A DNA stretch of 64,000 bases from Aldehydirespirator sp965205155 (lineage in GTDB: Bacteria > Actinomycetota > Acidimicrobiia > Acidimicrobiales > Aldehydirespiratoraceae): contig OZ242033.1 in the NCBI GenBank assembly GCA_965205155.1, positions 3,286,001 to 3,350,000 on the forward strand, given 5' to 3'. The notes beneath the pieces were generated by a model. That model ran no database searches. It saw nothing but the letters and a program-made list of their open reading frames with translations, and was not told the DNA's origin. Positions 42,501-49,482 of the stretch are shown here, piece after piece. The position numbers and the translations under genes were made by a program. The stretch's first letter is position 1. Each line of letters starts with the position of its first letter.

Positions 42501-42506
42501 AGCCTA
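42501..42506 (-). promoter_or_regulatory. candidate -10 box TAGGCT before the NfuA-like gene
   Basis: TAGGCT on the minus strand, 7 bases from the ATG at 42493. Confidence 0.45.
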
Positions 42507-42613
42507 CCGAGGCACCGCACCAATGGAGGCTCGTCCCGAACTTGAAGCAGTTAGCCACTCCAGAGGTGGTTTGCCGCTTGAAGTTCACGGGCGGGCGGGC
42601 GAGGCACCTGCGA

Positions 42614-42619
42614 TACGGT
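42614..42619 (+). promoter_or_regulatory. candidate -10 box TACGGT before the crotonase gene
   Basis: TACGGT with 7 bases to the ATG at 42627. Confidence 0.45.
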
Positions 42620-42626
42620 TCATTCC

Positions 42627-43328
42627 ATGACATCGAAGACCTCCTATGAAGTCACCGACGGCGTCGCCGTGCTGCGCCTGGACGACGGCAAGGCCAACGC
42701 GGTCGGCTATGACACCATCGCAGCCGTCGACGCCGCCATCGAAGACGCCGAGCAGAACGCAGGCGCGCTAATGATCACCGGGCGGGAGGGCCGCTTCAGT
42801 GCCGGCTTCGATCTCGGAGTGATCGGCGAGGGCCCCGATGCCGCCAGGGATCTCGTGGCCACGGGGGCTCGCACCGCGGCGCGGCTCTACGGGGCGGCCG
42901 TTCCCGTGGTGGCCGCGTGCACCGGCCACGCCATCGCCTTCGGCGCGATCATGCTGCTGTCGAGCGACGTTCGCATCGGGGCCGACGTCGAGGCCAAGAT
43001 CGGACTCATCGAGGTGTCCATCGGTATGCCGCTGCCCATCTTCGCCATCGAGCTGGCCCGTGATCGTCTCAGCCCCCGGCACTTCACTGCGGCGACCACC
43101 CTGGCCACGGCCTACTCGCCACGTGGCGCGGCCGAGGCCGGCTATCTCGACGACGTGGTCGACGCCGGTGAACTCGAAGATGCCGCGATGCAGCGGGCGC
43201 AGGCGCTGGCCGCGCACGTGCGCCGGACCTCCTTCGGGTTGACCCGCCGCACGGCGAGGCAGAAGACCATCGACCGCATCCTGTCGACGCTCGACGAGGA
43301 CCTGGAGAACTTCGGCGTACTGGACTGA
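42627..43328 (+). CDS. enoyl-CoA hydratase/isomerase family protein
   Basis: 233 aa crotonase-fold protein, on the short side. GVAVLRLDDGKANAVGYDTI, then GREGRFSAGFDLGVIGEG (first oxyanion loop) and ACTGHAIAFGAIMLLSSDVRIG (quoted in parts; second loop). The first catalytic Glu position is not Glu, while the second is kept in IGLIEVSIGMPLP, so it may be an isomerase or a non-hydratase member. It stands alone, between the NfuA-like gene and ferrochelatase. Confidence 0.87.
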   Translation: MTSKTSYEVTDGVAVLRLDDGKANAVGYDTIAAVDAAIEDAEQNAGALMITGREGRFSAGFDLGVIGEGPDAARDLVATGARTAARLYGAAVPVVAACTGHAIAFGAIMLLSSDVRIGADVEAKIGLIEVSIGMPLPIFAIELARDRLSPRHFTAATTLATAYSPRGAAEAGYLDDVVDAGELEDAAMQRAQALAAHVRRTSFGLTRRTARQKTIDRILSTLDEDLENFGVLD

Positions 43329-43380
43329 GCGCAGCCGTCCCGCCTTGACCCAGGGCTGTGGATAACCCAGGGCAAGACCT

Positions 43381-44409
43381 GTGAACAAGCTGGGGAGAGT
43401 TCCCGCCTACGACTCGGTCGTGATCGTGTCGTTCGGAGGCCCCGAAGCCCCCTCCGAGGTCGAGCCGTTCCTAGCCAACGTCAGCGCGGGACGGGAAATC
43501 CCCGCCGAGCGCCTCGCCGCGGTGGCCCGGCAGTACCAGCACTTCGGCGGAGTCAGCCCGCTCAACGCCCAGTGCCGCAGGCTGCGCACCGCCCTGGCTC
43601 GCCGGCTCGCAGCCGCGGGCCACGACCTGCCGGTGTACTGGGGGAACCGCAACTGGGTCCCCTACCTGGCCGACGCCGTACAGGAGATGGCCGCGGCCGG
43701 GCATCGCCGGGCGCTGTCCGTCGTCACCTCCGCATACTCGTCGTACTCGGGCTGCCGCCAGTACCTGGACGACATCGAGGCGGCCCGGGCCGCGGTGGGT
43801 GAGGCCGCACCCGCCGTCGACAAGGTGCGCGCCTACTACGACCACCCCGGCTTCGTCGAACCCTTCAGCGACGCGGTCGAGGCGGCCCGCGGGAAGCTGC
43901 CCGCCGAGCTCCGATCCGAGGCCCGGCTGGTGTTCACCGCCCACTCCATCCCCGAGACCATGGCCGCAGGCTGCGACTACGAGCGTCAACTACAGGAGAC
44001 CGCTCGCCTGGTGGCGGGCGGGGCCGGCTTCGACGCCTGGGCCATGGCCTGGCAGAGCCGAAGCGGCCCGCCCTCGGTGCCGTGGCTGGAGCCCGATGTG
44101 AACGAATGCCTGGAACGCCTGGCCCACGACGACGGCGTCGAGGCCGTGGTCCTAGCCCCCATCGGGTTCGTCACCGACCACATGGAGGTCATGTGGGACC
44201 TCGACGTGGTCGCGGCCGGGACCGCGGACGCACTGGGCATCCGACTGGCCCGCGCCGTGACCCCCGGCACCGGGCCCGACGACCGCTTCGTGGCCATGTG
44301 GCAGCAGCTGATCGCCGAGCGCATCGTGCCCGGCACCGCCCGGCGGGCCCTCGGCCGCCTGGGTGTCGGTGCGGATACGTGCCCGACCGGCTGCTGCCCG
44401 CCGCGATAG
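43381..44409 (+). CDS. ferrochelatase (coproporphyrin type)
   Basis: 342 aa. Inserts ferrous iron into a porphyrin; in Actinobacteria the substrate is coproporphyrin III (CpfC/HemH). Motifs: VSFGGPEAPSEVEPFL, VYWGNRNWVPYL, SAYSSYSGCRQY, VFTAHSIPETMA with the catalytic His, and APIGFVTDHMEVMWDLD with the catalytic Glu. The C-terminus has a Cys cluster, DTCPTGCCPP, like the [2Fe-2S] ligands of mycobacterial ferrochelatase. GTG start 43381; the assignment of substrate is from lineage. Confidence 0.94.
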   Translation: MNKLGRVPAYDSVVIVSFGGPEAPSEVEPFLANVSAGREIPAERLAAVARQYQHFGGVSPLNAQCRRLRTALARRLAAAGHDLPVYWGNRNWVPYLADAVQEMAAAGHRRALSVVTSAYSSYSGCRQYLDDIEAARAAVGEAAPAVDKVRAYYDHPGFVEPFSDAVEAARGKLPAELRSEARLVFTAHSIPETMAAGCDYERQLQETARLVAGGAGFDAWAMAWQSRSGPPSVPWLEPDVNECLERLAHDDGVEAVVLAPIGFVTDHMEVMWDLDVVAAGTADALGIRLARAVTPGTGPDDRFVAMWQQLIAERIVPGTARRALGRLGVGADTCPTGCCPPR

Positions 44410-44455
44410 TCCACGGCATCCACCACCCGCCCTGTGGATAACGGTATTTTTGCTG

Positions 44456-44465
44456 CTGTATACAG
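44456..44465. promoter_or_regulatory. palindrome CTGTATACAG
   Basis: Perfect 10-bp palindrome in the AT-richer gap after ferrochelatase, 27 bases before the small gene at 44493. The same CTGTATA/TATACAG occurs in the outer arms of hairpins B1 and B2. It could be an operator or a degenerate B element. Confidence 0.4.
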
Positions 44466-44492
44466 TCAACCCGCGGGATTGAACATCTGCCG

Positions 44493-44801
44493 ATGAACCA
44501 CACTCGTATCGCGGCCGAAGCGATCCGATTTCGCATCTCCACGATCCGCCGTCCACTGGTGAGCAGCGAGACGGTCGATGTGGACGCCATGGCGGCAGCC
44601 GCGATCACCTCGGCCACTCCGGAGGTCGCACAGGCACTGCGGCTGGTGGCCACCGCTTGGCAGCGCGCCGGCTTCGAGCCCGAGGACCTGGTGAAGCCCT
44701 GGAAGGACGAGCAGGCCGACTTCTTCAAGAGCCGGCCCGACCTCATCGACGCCATCGACGCGATCGTCCGGGGGGCCAACGGAGCGACCGCCGCGGCCTG
44801 A
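44493..44801 (+). CDS. hypothetical protein
   Basis: 102 aa, no membrane segment or signal. Largely helical: NHTRIAAEAIRFRISTIRR, then a middle with VSSETVDVDAMAAAAITSAT and EVAQALRLVATAWQRAGFEPEDL, and ends DAIDAIVRGANGATAAA. Codon use is like its neighbours, so I take it as real. No family recognised. It precedes fpg by 62 bases. Confidence 0.55.
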   Translation: MNHTRIAAEAIRFRISTIRRPLVSSETVDVDAMAAAAITSATPEVAQALRLVATAWQRAGFEPEDLVKPWKDEQADFFKSRPDLIDAIDAIVRGANGATAAA

Positions 44802-44850
44802 TCCCTTCTTGATCGCCGCGGGATGGGCCACCGGCCGCGGCCGGCTCCGG

Positions 44851-44856
44851 TACGGT
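44851..44856 (+). promoter_or_regulatory. candidate -10 box TACGGT before fpg
   Basis: TACGGT with 7 bases to the GTG at 44864. Identical in sequence and spacing to the box before the crotonase at 42627. Confidence 0.45.
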
Positions 44857-44863
44857 GCGGCCG

Positions 44864-45679
44864 GTGCCCGAGCTTCCCGAGGTCGAGACCATCCGAGCCC
44901 AACTGGACCCCCGCCTGGCCGGGCGCTCCATCACCGACGCAGGCTCCCATCCCTCGGCGAAATTCTCACCGGCCATGGACGCGGTCGGCTGCGACGTGAC
45001 CGCGGTCCGTCGCCGCGGCAAGTACCTGATCGTCGATCTGGACGACTCCGGCGAGTCCGGATGCGAGCTCGTCATCCACCTGGGCATGACCGGCAGGCTG
45101 GCCGTCGAGTCCTCTGTCGATCTGTCCCACCCGCACTTGCGGGCCTGGTGGCGGCTCGACGACGACGATGCTCTCACGCTTCACGACGTGCGCCGGTTCG
45201 GCCGGATCCATGTCGTGCCCGCGGGCCAGTATGGGACGATCGCGACCCTCGACCGCCTCGGCCCCGAGCCCTTCAGCGACCAGTTCACCGGCGACGGCCT
45301 CTGGCGGGCGCTGAGCGCCAGCCGCCGGTGCGTGAAGACCCAGCTGCTGTCGCAGCGGCCGGTCGCGGGCGTGGGCAACATCTACGCCGACGAGGCGCTG
45401 TGGCTGGCGGGCATCAACCCCGCTGTCCGCCACCTGTCGAAGCCCCGAGCCGGCCGCCTGGCCGACACCATCCGGACCGCGCTGGCGTCGGGGCTGCGCC
45501 ACGGCGGCACCACGTTGCGCGACTACGCCGCGCTCGACGGATCGTCAGGGCGCAACCAGCACCATCTGCACTGCTACGGGCGGGCCGGCGAGCCGTGCGA
45601 GCGCTGCGGAACAGAATTGCGCCGCAAGGTTGTCGACGCCCGGGGCACCACATGGTGCCCCACCTGCCAGCGGCGCTAA
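44864..45679 (+). CDS. mutM: formamidopyrimidine-DNA glycosylase
   Basis: Base-excision repair enzyme removing 8-oxoguanine and formamidopyrimidines. The GTG at 44864 is chosen because the N-terminus must be (M)PELPEVETIR, where the Pro exposed by Met removal is the catalytic nucleophile and E is next. 271 aa. GVGNIYADEALW and the C-terminal zinc finger CYGRAGEPCERCG...TTWCPTCQ (four Cys pairs as C-x-C-type knuckles) are intact. Downstream lies hairpin B3. Confidence 0.96.
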   Translation: MPELPEVETIRAQLDPRLAGRSITDAGSHPSAKFSPAMDAVGCDVTAVRRRGKYLIVDLDDSGESGCELVIHLGMTGRLAVESSVDLSHPHLRAWWRLDDDDALTLHDVRRFGRIHVVPAGQYGTIATLDRLGPEPFSDQFTGDGLWRALSASRRCVKTQLLSQRPVAGVGNIYADEALWLAGINPAVRHLSKPRAGRLADTIRTALASGLRHGGTTLRDYAALDGSSGRNQHHLHCYGRAGEPCERCGTELRRKVVDARGTTWCPTCQRR

Positions 45680-45692
45680 CCCGCAGCGCGCT

Positions 45693-45739
45693 TTCTTGAC
45701 GTAGTTCGCCTCACATATGCGGCACAACTACGTCAAGAA
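45693..45739. repeat. hairpin element B3 after fpg
   Basis: Perfect 14-bp arms TTCTTGACGTAGTT / AACTACGTCAAGAA with a 19-base loop containing CATATGCG, the same 14-19-14 geometry and loop core as B1. Starts 13 bases after the fpg stop, preceded by CGCGCTTTCTTG shared with B2. Confidence 0.85.
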
Positions 45740-45757
45740 CGATCGGCCACGAGGCGT

Positions 45758-45763
45758 TAGCGT
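45758..45763 (+). promoter_or_regulatory. candidate -10 box TAGCGT before the VOC gene
   Basis: TAGCGT with 7 bases to the ATG at 45771. Confidence 0.45.
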
Positions 45764-45770
45764 GTCGGCC

Positions 45771-46130
45771 ATGGAACTGGGTCCCGTTCACCACGTGTCG
45801 ATCAACGTTCCCGACGTCGAGGCGGCGGCGCCCTTCTACACCGACGTGCTGGGCATGGCCGTGCTGCCCCGGCCCGACTTCGGTTTCAACGGCCGCTGGC
45901 TGCAGACCCCGCGCGGCGGTGAGGTGCACCTGATCGAGGTCGAGGGCTGGGTCCCGCCCCAAGGCCAGCACTGGGCCTTCAAGGTGGACGACATCGACTC
46001 CGCGGTCGCAGAGCTGCGAGACCGAGGCGTGGAGGTGGCCGATCCCAAGCCGCTCCCGGGAACGCCAGCCCGCCAGACCTTCTTCTTCGACCCCGCCGGC
46101 AACATGATCGAACTCAACCAGCCATCCTGA
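45771..46130 (+). CDS. VOC-family (glyoxalase/bleomycin-resistance-like) protein
   Basis: 119 aa, one complete VOC unit pair (two beta-alpha-beta-beta-beta modules). VHHVSINVPDVEAAAPFYTD carries the first His, EVHLIEVEGW and QHWAFKVDDIDSAVAEL the middle elements, and FFFDPAGNMIELNQPS the C-terminal Glu ligand. Probably a metal-dependent lyase, epimerase or dioxygenase relative; no partner gene indicates substrate. Confidence 0.88.
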   Translation: MELGPVHHVSINVPDVEAAAPFYTDVLGMAVLPRPDFGFNGRWLQTPRGGEVHLIEVEGWVPPQGQHWAFKVDDIDSAVAELRDRGVEVADPKPLPGTPARQTFFFDPAGNMIELNQPS

Positions 46131-46158
46131 GCGCGGTCTCAACGAGCGAGAATCAGAG

Positions 46159-46231
46159 CACCCCGTACGGGATTTGAACCCGTGCTACCACCTTGAGAGG
46201 GTGGCGTCCTAGGCCGCTAGACGAACGGGGC
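46159..46231 (-). tRNA. tRNA-Glu (anticodon CTC)
   Basis: 73-nt cloverleaf, no encoded CCA. Acceptor GCCCCGT with ACGGGGT (G1:U72), D arm TCTAGCGGCCTAGGA, anticodon stem CCACC/GGTGG with loop CTCTCAA (anticodon CTC), T loop TTTGAAT, discriminator G. Lies 43 bases from tRNA-Gln in the same direction. Confidence 0.94.
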
Positions 46232-46274
46232 AGGTAAGCGCCGCGGTGGCGCGGGCGGGCAGCTTATCGGAGGG

Positions 46275-46346
46275 TTCGGGGAGGAGGACTTGAACCCCCA
46301 ATGGCTGGGCCAGAACCAGCTGTGTTACCGATTACACCATCCCCGA
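46275..46346 (-). tRNA. tRNA-Gln (anticodon CTG)
   Basis: 72-nt cloverleaf. Acceptor TCGGGGA/TCCCCGA, anticodon stem GCTGG/CCAGC with loop TTCTGGC (anticodon CTG), T loop TTCAAGT, discriminator A. Upstream of tRNA-Glu; the pair is probably one transcript. Confidence 0.94.
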
Positions 46347-46400
46347 AGGAGCGACTCAGACTATCCGGCGGCGCCGGACCCGCCACGGGGTGCAGGCGGC

Positions 46401-47447
46401 CTAGAGGCCGGCCCTGGCGTTGAGATCGGAGAGTTGGCCCTTGGTGCCGAGCGCGATCAGCACATCGTCGGCGGCCAGCTCGAAGTCGTCCGGCGGGTCG
46501 GTCACGAACGACCCGTCGCGGCGCACCGCGAGGATCGTCGCTCCAGTGGTCTCGCTGATGCTGCACGCCGCCAGCGAACGGCCGGCGAACGGGCCACCTG
46601 CGGTGACGAGGGTCTCGGCCAGGCGCACCGACAGCTGGTCGGCTTGCATCATCACGCCGAGGAAGTCGGCCACGCCGGGCTCCAGCACCAGGGCGGCCAT
46701 CCTTGTTCCCCCGATCTCGTGGGTGTTGACCACCCGGTCCACGCCGGCCTGGCGCAGCTTCGGCTCCGCGGAGGAGCTGTTGGAGCGGGCCACGATTAAC
46801 AGGCCCGGGCCCATCGAGCGCGCCGTCAGCGCGATGTAGAGGTTGTCGACGTCGGAGTCGAGGGCAAGGACCAGCGTGCTGGCCCGCTCCAGCCCGGCCG
46901 ACACCAGCACGCTGTCGTCGGTGGCCTCGCCGACGACGGTGTGCGGCAGTTCCTCCTCGTCCAAGTCCCGGCGGTCGACCACCACCAGCGTGCGGCCCGC
47001 CGCAGCCAGTTCGCGGTGGATGGCCCGCCCGACCTGGCCGAAGCCGCACAGCACGACATGGTCACTCAGTCGATCGATCTGCTTCTGCATGCGCCGCCTC
47101 CGAATCTCGCTGTCGAGCCGGCCCTCGAACAGCGACTCTATGAGAACACCCAATGTGTAGAGGGCCGTGCCCACTCCGAACAGGATCAGCAGGATGGTGA
47201 ACACCCGGTAGTCGTCTGTGACCGTGCCGATCTCCTGGTAGCCGACCGTCGTGATGGTGATGACCGTCTGGTAGAGGGCCTCCTCCATCGTGAGCCCGAG
47301 CCGCTGGTACCCGAAGGTGCCCACTGCGATCACCAGCACGAGCCCGCCGAGCCCGGCCCAGAAGCGACCCCAGGGATCCTGGGGGGCCCCTCTCACCAGG
47401 TACGGGAGACGGCCGCGGCGCCTGCGCATCCAGAGCTTCACCGGCAT
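46401..47447 (-). CDS. potassium channel with RCK (TrkA-N/TrkA-C) domains
   Basis: 348 aa from ATG 47447. It has two membrane helices flanking a pore loop (about 27-110), then an RCK domain with the nucleotide-binding motif VVLCGFGQVGRAI near 130, and a TrkA-C domain to the end. The selectivity filter reads TITTVGYQEIG: TVGYQ, with Q where canonical potassium channels have the second filter Gly. Such variants are known in bacterial RCK channels. An alternative GTG start at 47441 lies 8 bases from a TAGTCT box on the minus strand and may be the leaderless start. Confidence 0.88.
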   Translation of the reverse strand: MPVKLWMRRRRGRLPYLVRGAPQDPWGRFWAGLGGLVLVIAVGTFGYQRLGLTMEEALYQTVITITTVGYQEIGTVTDDYRVFTILLILFGVGTALYTLGVLIESLFEGRLDSEIRRRRMQKQIDRLSDHVVLCGFGQVGRAIHRELAAAGRTLVVVDRRDLDEEELPHTVVGEATDDSVLVSAGLERASTLVLALDSDVDNLYIALTARSMGPGLLIVARSNSSSAEPKLRQAGVDRVVNTHEIGGTRMAALVLEPGVADFLGVMMQADQLSVRLAETLVTAGGPFAGRSLAACSISETTGATILAVRRDGSFVTDPPDDFELAADDVLIALGTKGQLSDLNARAGL

Positions 47448-47565
47448 CAAGACTAGATGGCCACGGGCCGGCGACGGAACCGCCCCCACGGTGGCTCACA
47501 GGGGCTTGGGCAGTGGCCTGTACGGTGGTCGCGGTGGGTGCGGGCGGCTGGCGGCGGAGGGCGCG

Positions 47566-48177
47566 ATGAGCGAACCGGTGGGTGTGGGCCCCCATCCCGA
47601 GCCGTGGCCCGCGGGCGACCACTTCGATCCTGAGCTGTTGCGCGGCGGCGACCGGCGCAACGTGGTGGACCGCTACCGCTACTGGACCGTGGACGCCATC
47701 AAGGCCGACCTCGACGCCCGGCGGCACCCCTTCCACGTGGCCATCGAGAACTGGGAGCACGACCGCAACATCGGCACGGTGGTGCGCACCGCCAACGCCT
47801 TCGCCGCGGCCGCGGTGCACATCGTGGGACAGAGGCGCTGGAACCGGCGCGGGGCGATGATGACCGACGTCTACCAGCACATCTGCCACCACCCCTCGGT
47901 GGAGGATCTGGCCGCCTGGGCCACGGCCGAGGACCTGCCCGTTGTGGGGGTCGACAACCTGCCCGGCGCGGTGCCGCTGGAGACGACCGAGCTGCCCGAG
48001 CGGTGCGTGCTGCTGTTCGGTCAGGAGGGCCCGGGCCTGTCGGAGGCGGCGCGGGCCGCGGCCGCTCAGGTGGTGTCAGTCACCCAGTTCGGCTCGACCC
48101 GCTCGATCAACGCCGGCGTGGCCGCCGGCATAGCCATGCACGCCTGGATCCGCCGCTGGGCACCGCAACCGGACTGA
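47566..48177 (+). CDS. SpoU/TrmH-family RNA 2'-O-methyltransferase
   Basis: 203 aa. The SPOUT-fold landmarks are in order: IENWEHDRNIGTVVRTANAF (motif 1, N and R), VLLFGQEGPGLSE (motif 2) and FGSTRSINAGVAAGIAMHAW (motif 3; S-x-N-V/A). It would 2'-O-methylate a tRNA or rRNA ribose. ATG 47566 is chosen as the first plausible start in frame; the motif distances fit a short TrmH. Divergent from the potassium channel gene. Confidence 0.92.
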   Translation: MSEPVGVGPHPEPWPAGDHFDPELLRGGDRRNVVDRYRYWTVDAIKADLDARRHPFHVAIENWEHDRNIGTVVRTANAFAAAAVHIVGQRRWNRRGAMMTDVYQHICHHPSVEDLAAWATAEDLPVVGVDNLPGAVPLETTELPERCVLLFGQEGPGLSEAARAAAAQVVSVTQFGSTRSINAGVAAGIAMHAWIRRWAPQPD

Positions 48178-48198
48178 CCCTCATCGCGCCCCCTCGCC

Positions 48199-48248
48199 CG
48201 AACTGGCCGCGGCCGGGTCCCATTTGGGCGCTCCCCGCTGCCAATTCC
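48199..48248. repeat. palindromic element A, copy 4 (degenerate left arm)
   Basis: 50 bp with CGAACTGGCCGC on the left and GCTGCCAATTCC on the right. It lies between the convergent RNA methyltransferase and metallophosphoesterase genes. Confidence 0.7.
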
Positions 48249-48262
48249 TGGCTGCTCGCGAT

Positions 48263-49366
48263 CTAGCTGTCCCCCACCAGGTCGATGGTTCCGATCGATG
48301 GGCGGACGCCGAACCGGAGCTGAGGGGCATTGTCCCGCTCGCGGCCCACTCCGGTGGAGACGTACACGGGCGTTCCGCCCAGCTCGTGCAGCCCGCCGGC
48401 TGCCACGTGTCTCGGCACGCTCGAGTTCGTCAGGGGAGGCCCGAGGAACGGGATCGAAACCTGCCCGCCATGGGTATGGCCCGACACCAGCAGATCGACG
48501 GACCGTCCTTCCAGCAACTCGACCGCATCGGGCTTGTGAGCGAGGAGAATCCGCACCGCGGCCCGATCGTCGCCCGAGAGTCTCTCAGCCACCCGTTGAG
48601 CCGCCCTCTCATCGCCGAACAGCGTTATCCCGCCGATGCTCACCACATTGCCCTTGAGCACGAGGGTGTCGACCTCGTTGTCGAGCACTCTGGCGCCGGT
48701 GCCCTCGGTGATGTGCCGGAGGCCGGCAACGGTGTCGGTGTTGCCACTCACCAGATAGACGGCCGGCACCGCATCCACCAGTCGCCCGATCAGTTCGGAG
48801 AACTGCGGCGCACGCTGGTCGAACTCCTCGGAATCGAACTGGTACAGGTCTCCCGGAAGGAGCACGATGTCCGGCCCCAGCGCGATCAAGCGGTCCACCG
48901 CCTCGTTCTCGTAGGAGCCGACCGCGGTGGTCTGCAGATCGGCCAGCACCCCGACGCGGATCTCCTCACCGATGCCGTCGACGGCGAGATGCACCGAGTC
49001 CGTCCTGAGCCAGAACGGCTCGATGTGAGTCGCGTAGACGCCAACCGGGATGGCGAGCTGGGCAGCAATGCAGAGCGCCGCAATGGCTCGCGAACGCTCC
49101 CGGGCGAAGACCAGGACGATCACGCCGGCCAGCGGGACGCCGACCACCAGAACCAGGTACACGACGTGGATGAGCGTGAACCCGTCGAGCCCGGTGATGA
49201 GCAATCCGCCGGCACCGAACAGGAGCGAGCCGGCGACCCCGGTGGCCGCGGCCCGGATGACGACCATGCCGTCGCTCACCCTCCCGCCAATCCACCGCAC
49301 GCAAGCGATGCCCGACGCCGCGCCCACAATGACGGCGGCCGCGATCGCGTAGTAGTTCAGGAACAC
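48263..49366 (-). CDS. membrane-anchored metallophosphoesterase
   Basis: 367 aa. Four membrane helices in the first ~140 residues, then a calcineurin-like phosphoesterase domain facing outside or inside: VLADLQTTAVGSYE (D-x-H variant with Q-T in place of H), LLPGDLYQF (GD), SGNTDTVAG (GNxD in place of GNHE) and SGHTHGGQVSIPFLG (GHTH). This layout matches YkuE/YaeI-type enzymes. GTG start with TATCGT 7 bases upstream. Convergent to the RNA methyltransferase and divergent from purSL. Confidence 0.88.
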   Translation of the reverse strand: MFLNYYAIAAAVIVGAASGIACVRWIGGRVSDGMVVIRAAATGVAGSLLFGAGGLLITGLDGFTLIHVVYLVLVVGVPLAGVIVLVFARERSRAIAALCIAAQLAIPVGVYATHIEPFWLRTDSVHLAVDGIGEEIRVGVLADLQTTAVGSYENEAVDRLIALGPDIVLLPGDLYQFDSEEFDQRAPQFSELIGRLVDAVPAVYLVSGNTDTVAGLRHITEGTGARVLDNEVDTLVLKGNVVSIGGITLFGDERAAQRVAERLSGDDRAAVRILLAHKPDAVELLEGRSVDLLVSGHTHGGQVSIPFLGPPLTNSSVPRHVAAGGLHELGGTPVYVSTGVGRERDNAPQLRFGVRPSIGTIDLVGDS

Positions 49367-49373
49367 CAGCCGA

Positions 49374-49379
49374 ACGATA
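49374..49379 (-). promoter_or_regulatory. candidate -10 box TATCGT before the metallophosphoesterase gene
   Basis: TATCGT on the minus strand, 7 bases from the GTG at 49366. Confidence 0.45.
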
Positions 49380-49467
49380 CGGCCACATCTGCGAACCTTC
49401 GTACGGAGCGAACGTCAGTCGATCAGGAGGTCAGGCAGGGTGGCCCGGCCGGTCGGACCGGTGTGCC

Positions 49468-49473
49468 TATCAT
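49468..49473 (+). promoter_or_regulatory. candidate -10 box TATCAT of the purine operon
   Basis: TATCAT with 9 bases to the purSL GTG. If used, the purine operon mRNA is leaderless, leaving no room for a 5' riboswitch in the leader. Confidence 0.5.
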
Positions 49474-49482
49474 GCCGCCATC

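Noticed and set aside
49367..49482. Purine riboswitch before purSL
   Set aside because: The probable -10 box is 9 bases from the start codon and the gap shows no conserved riboswitch core.
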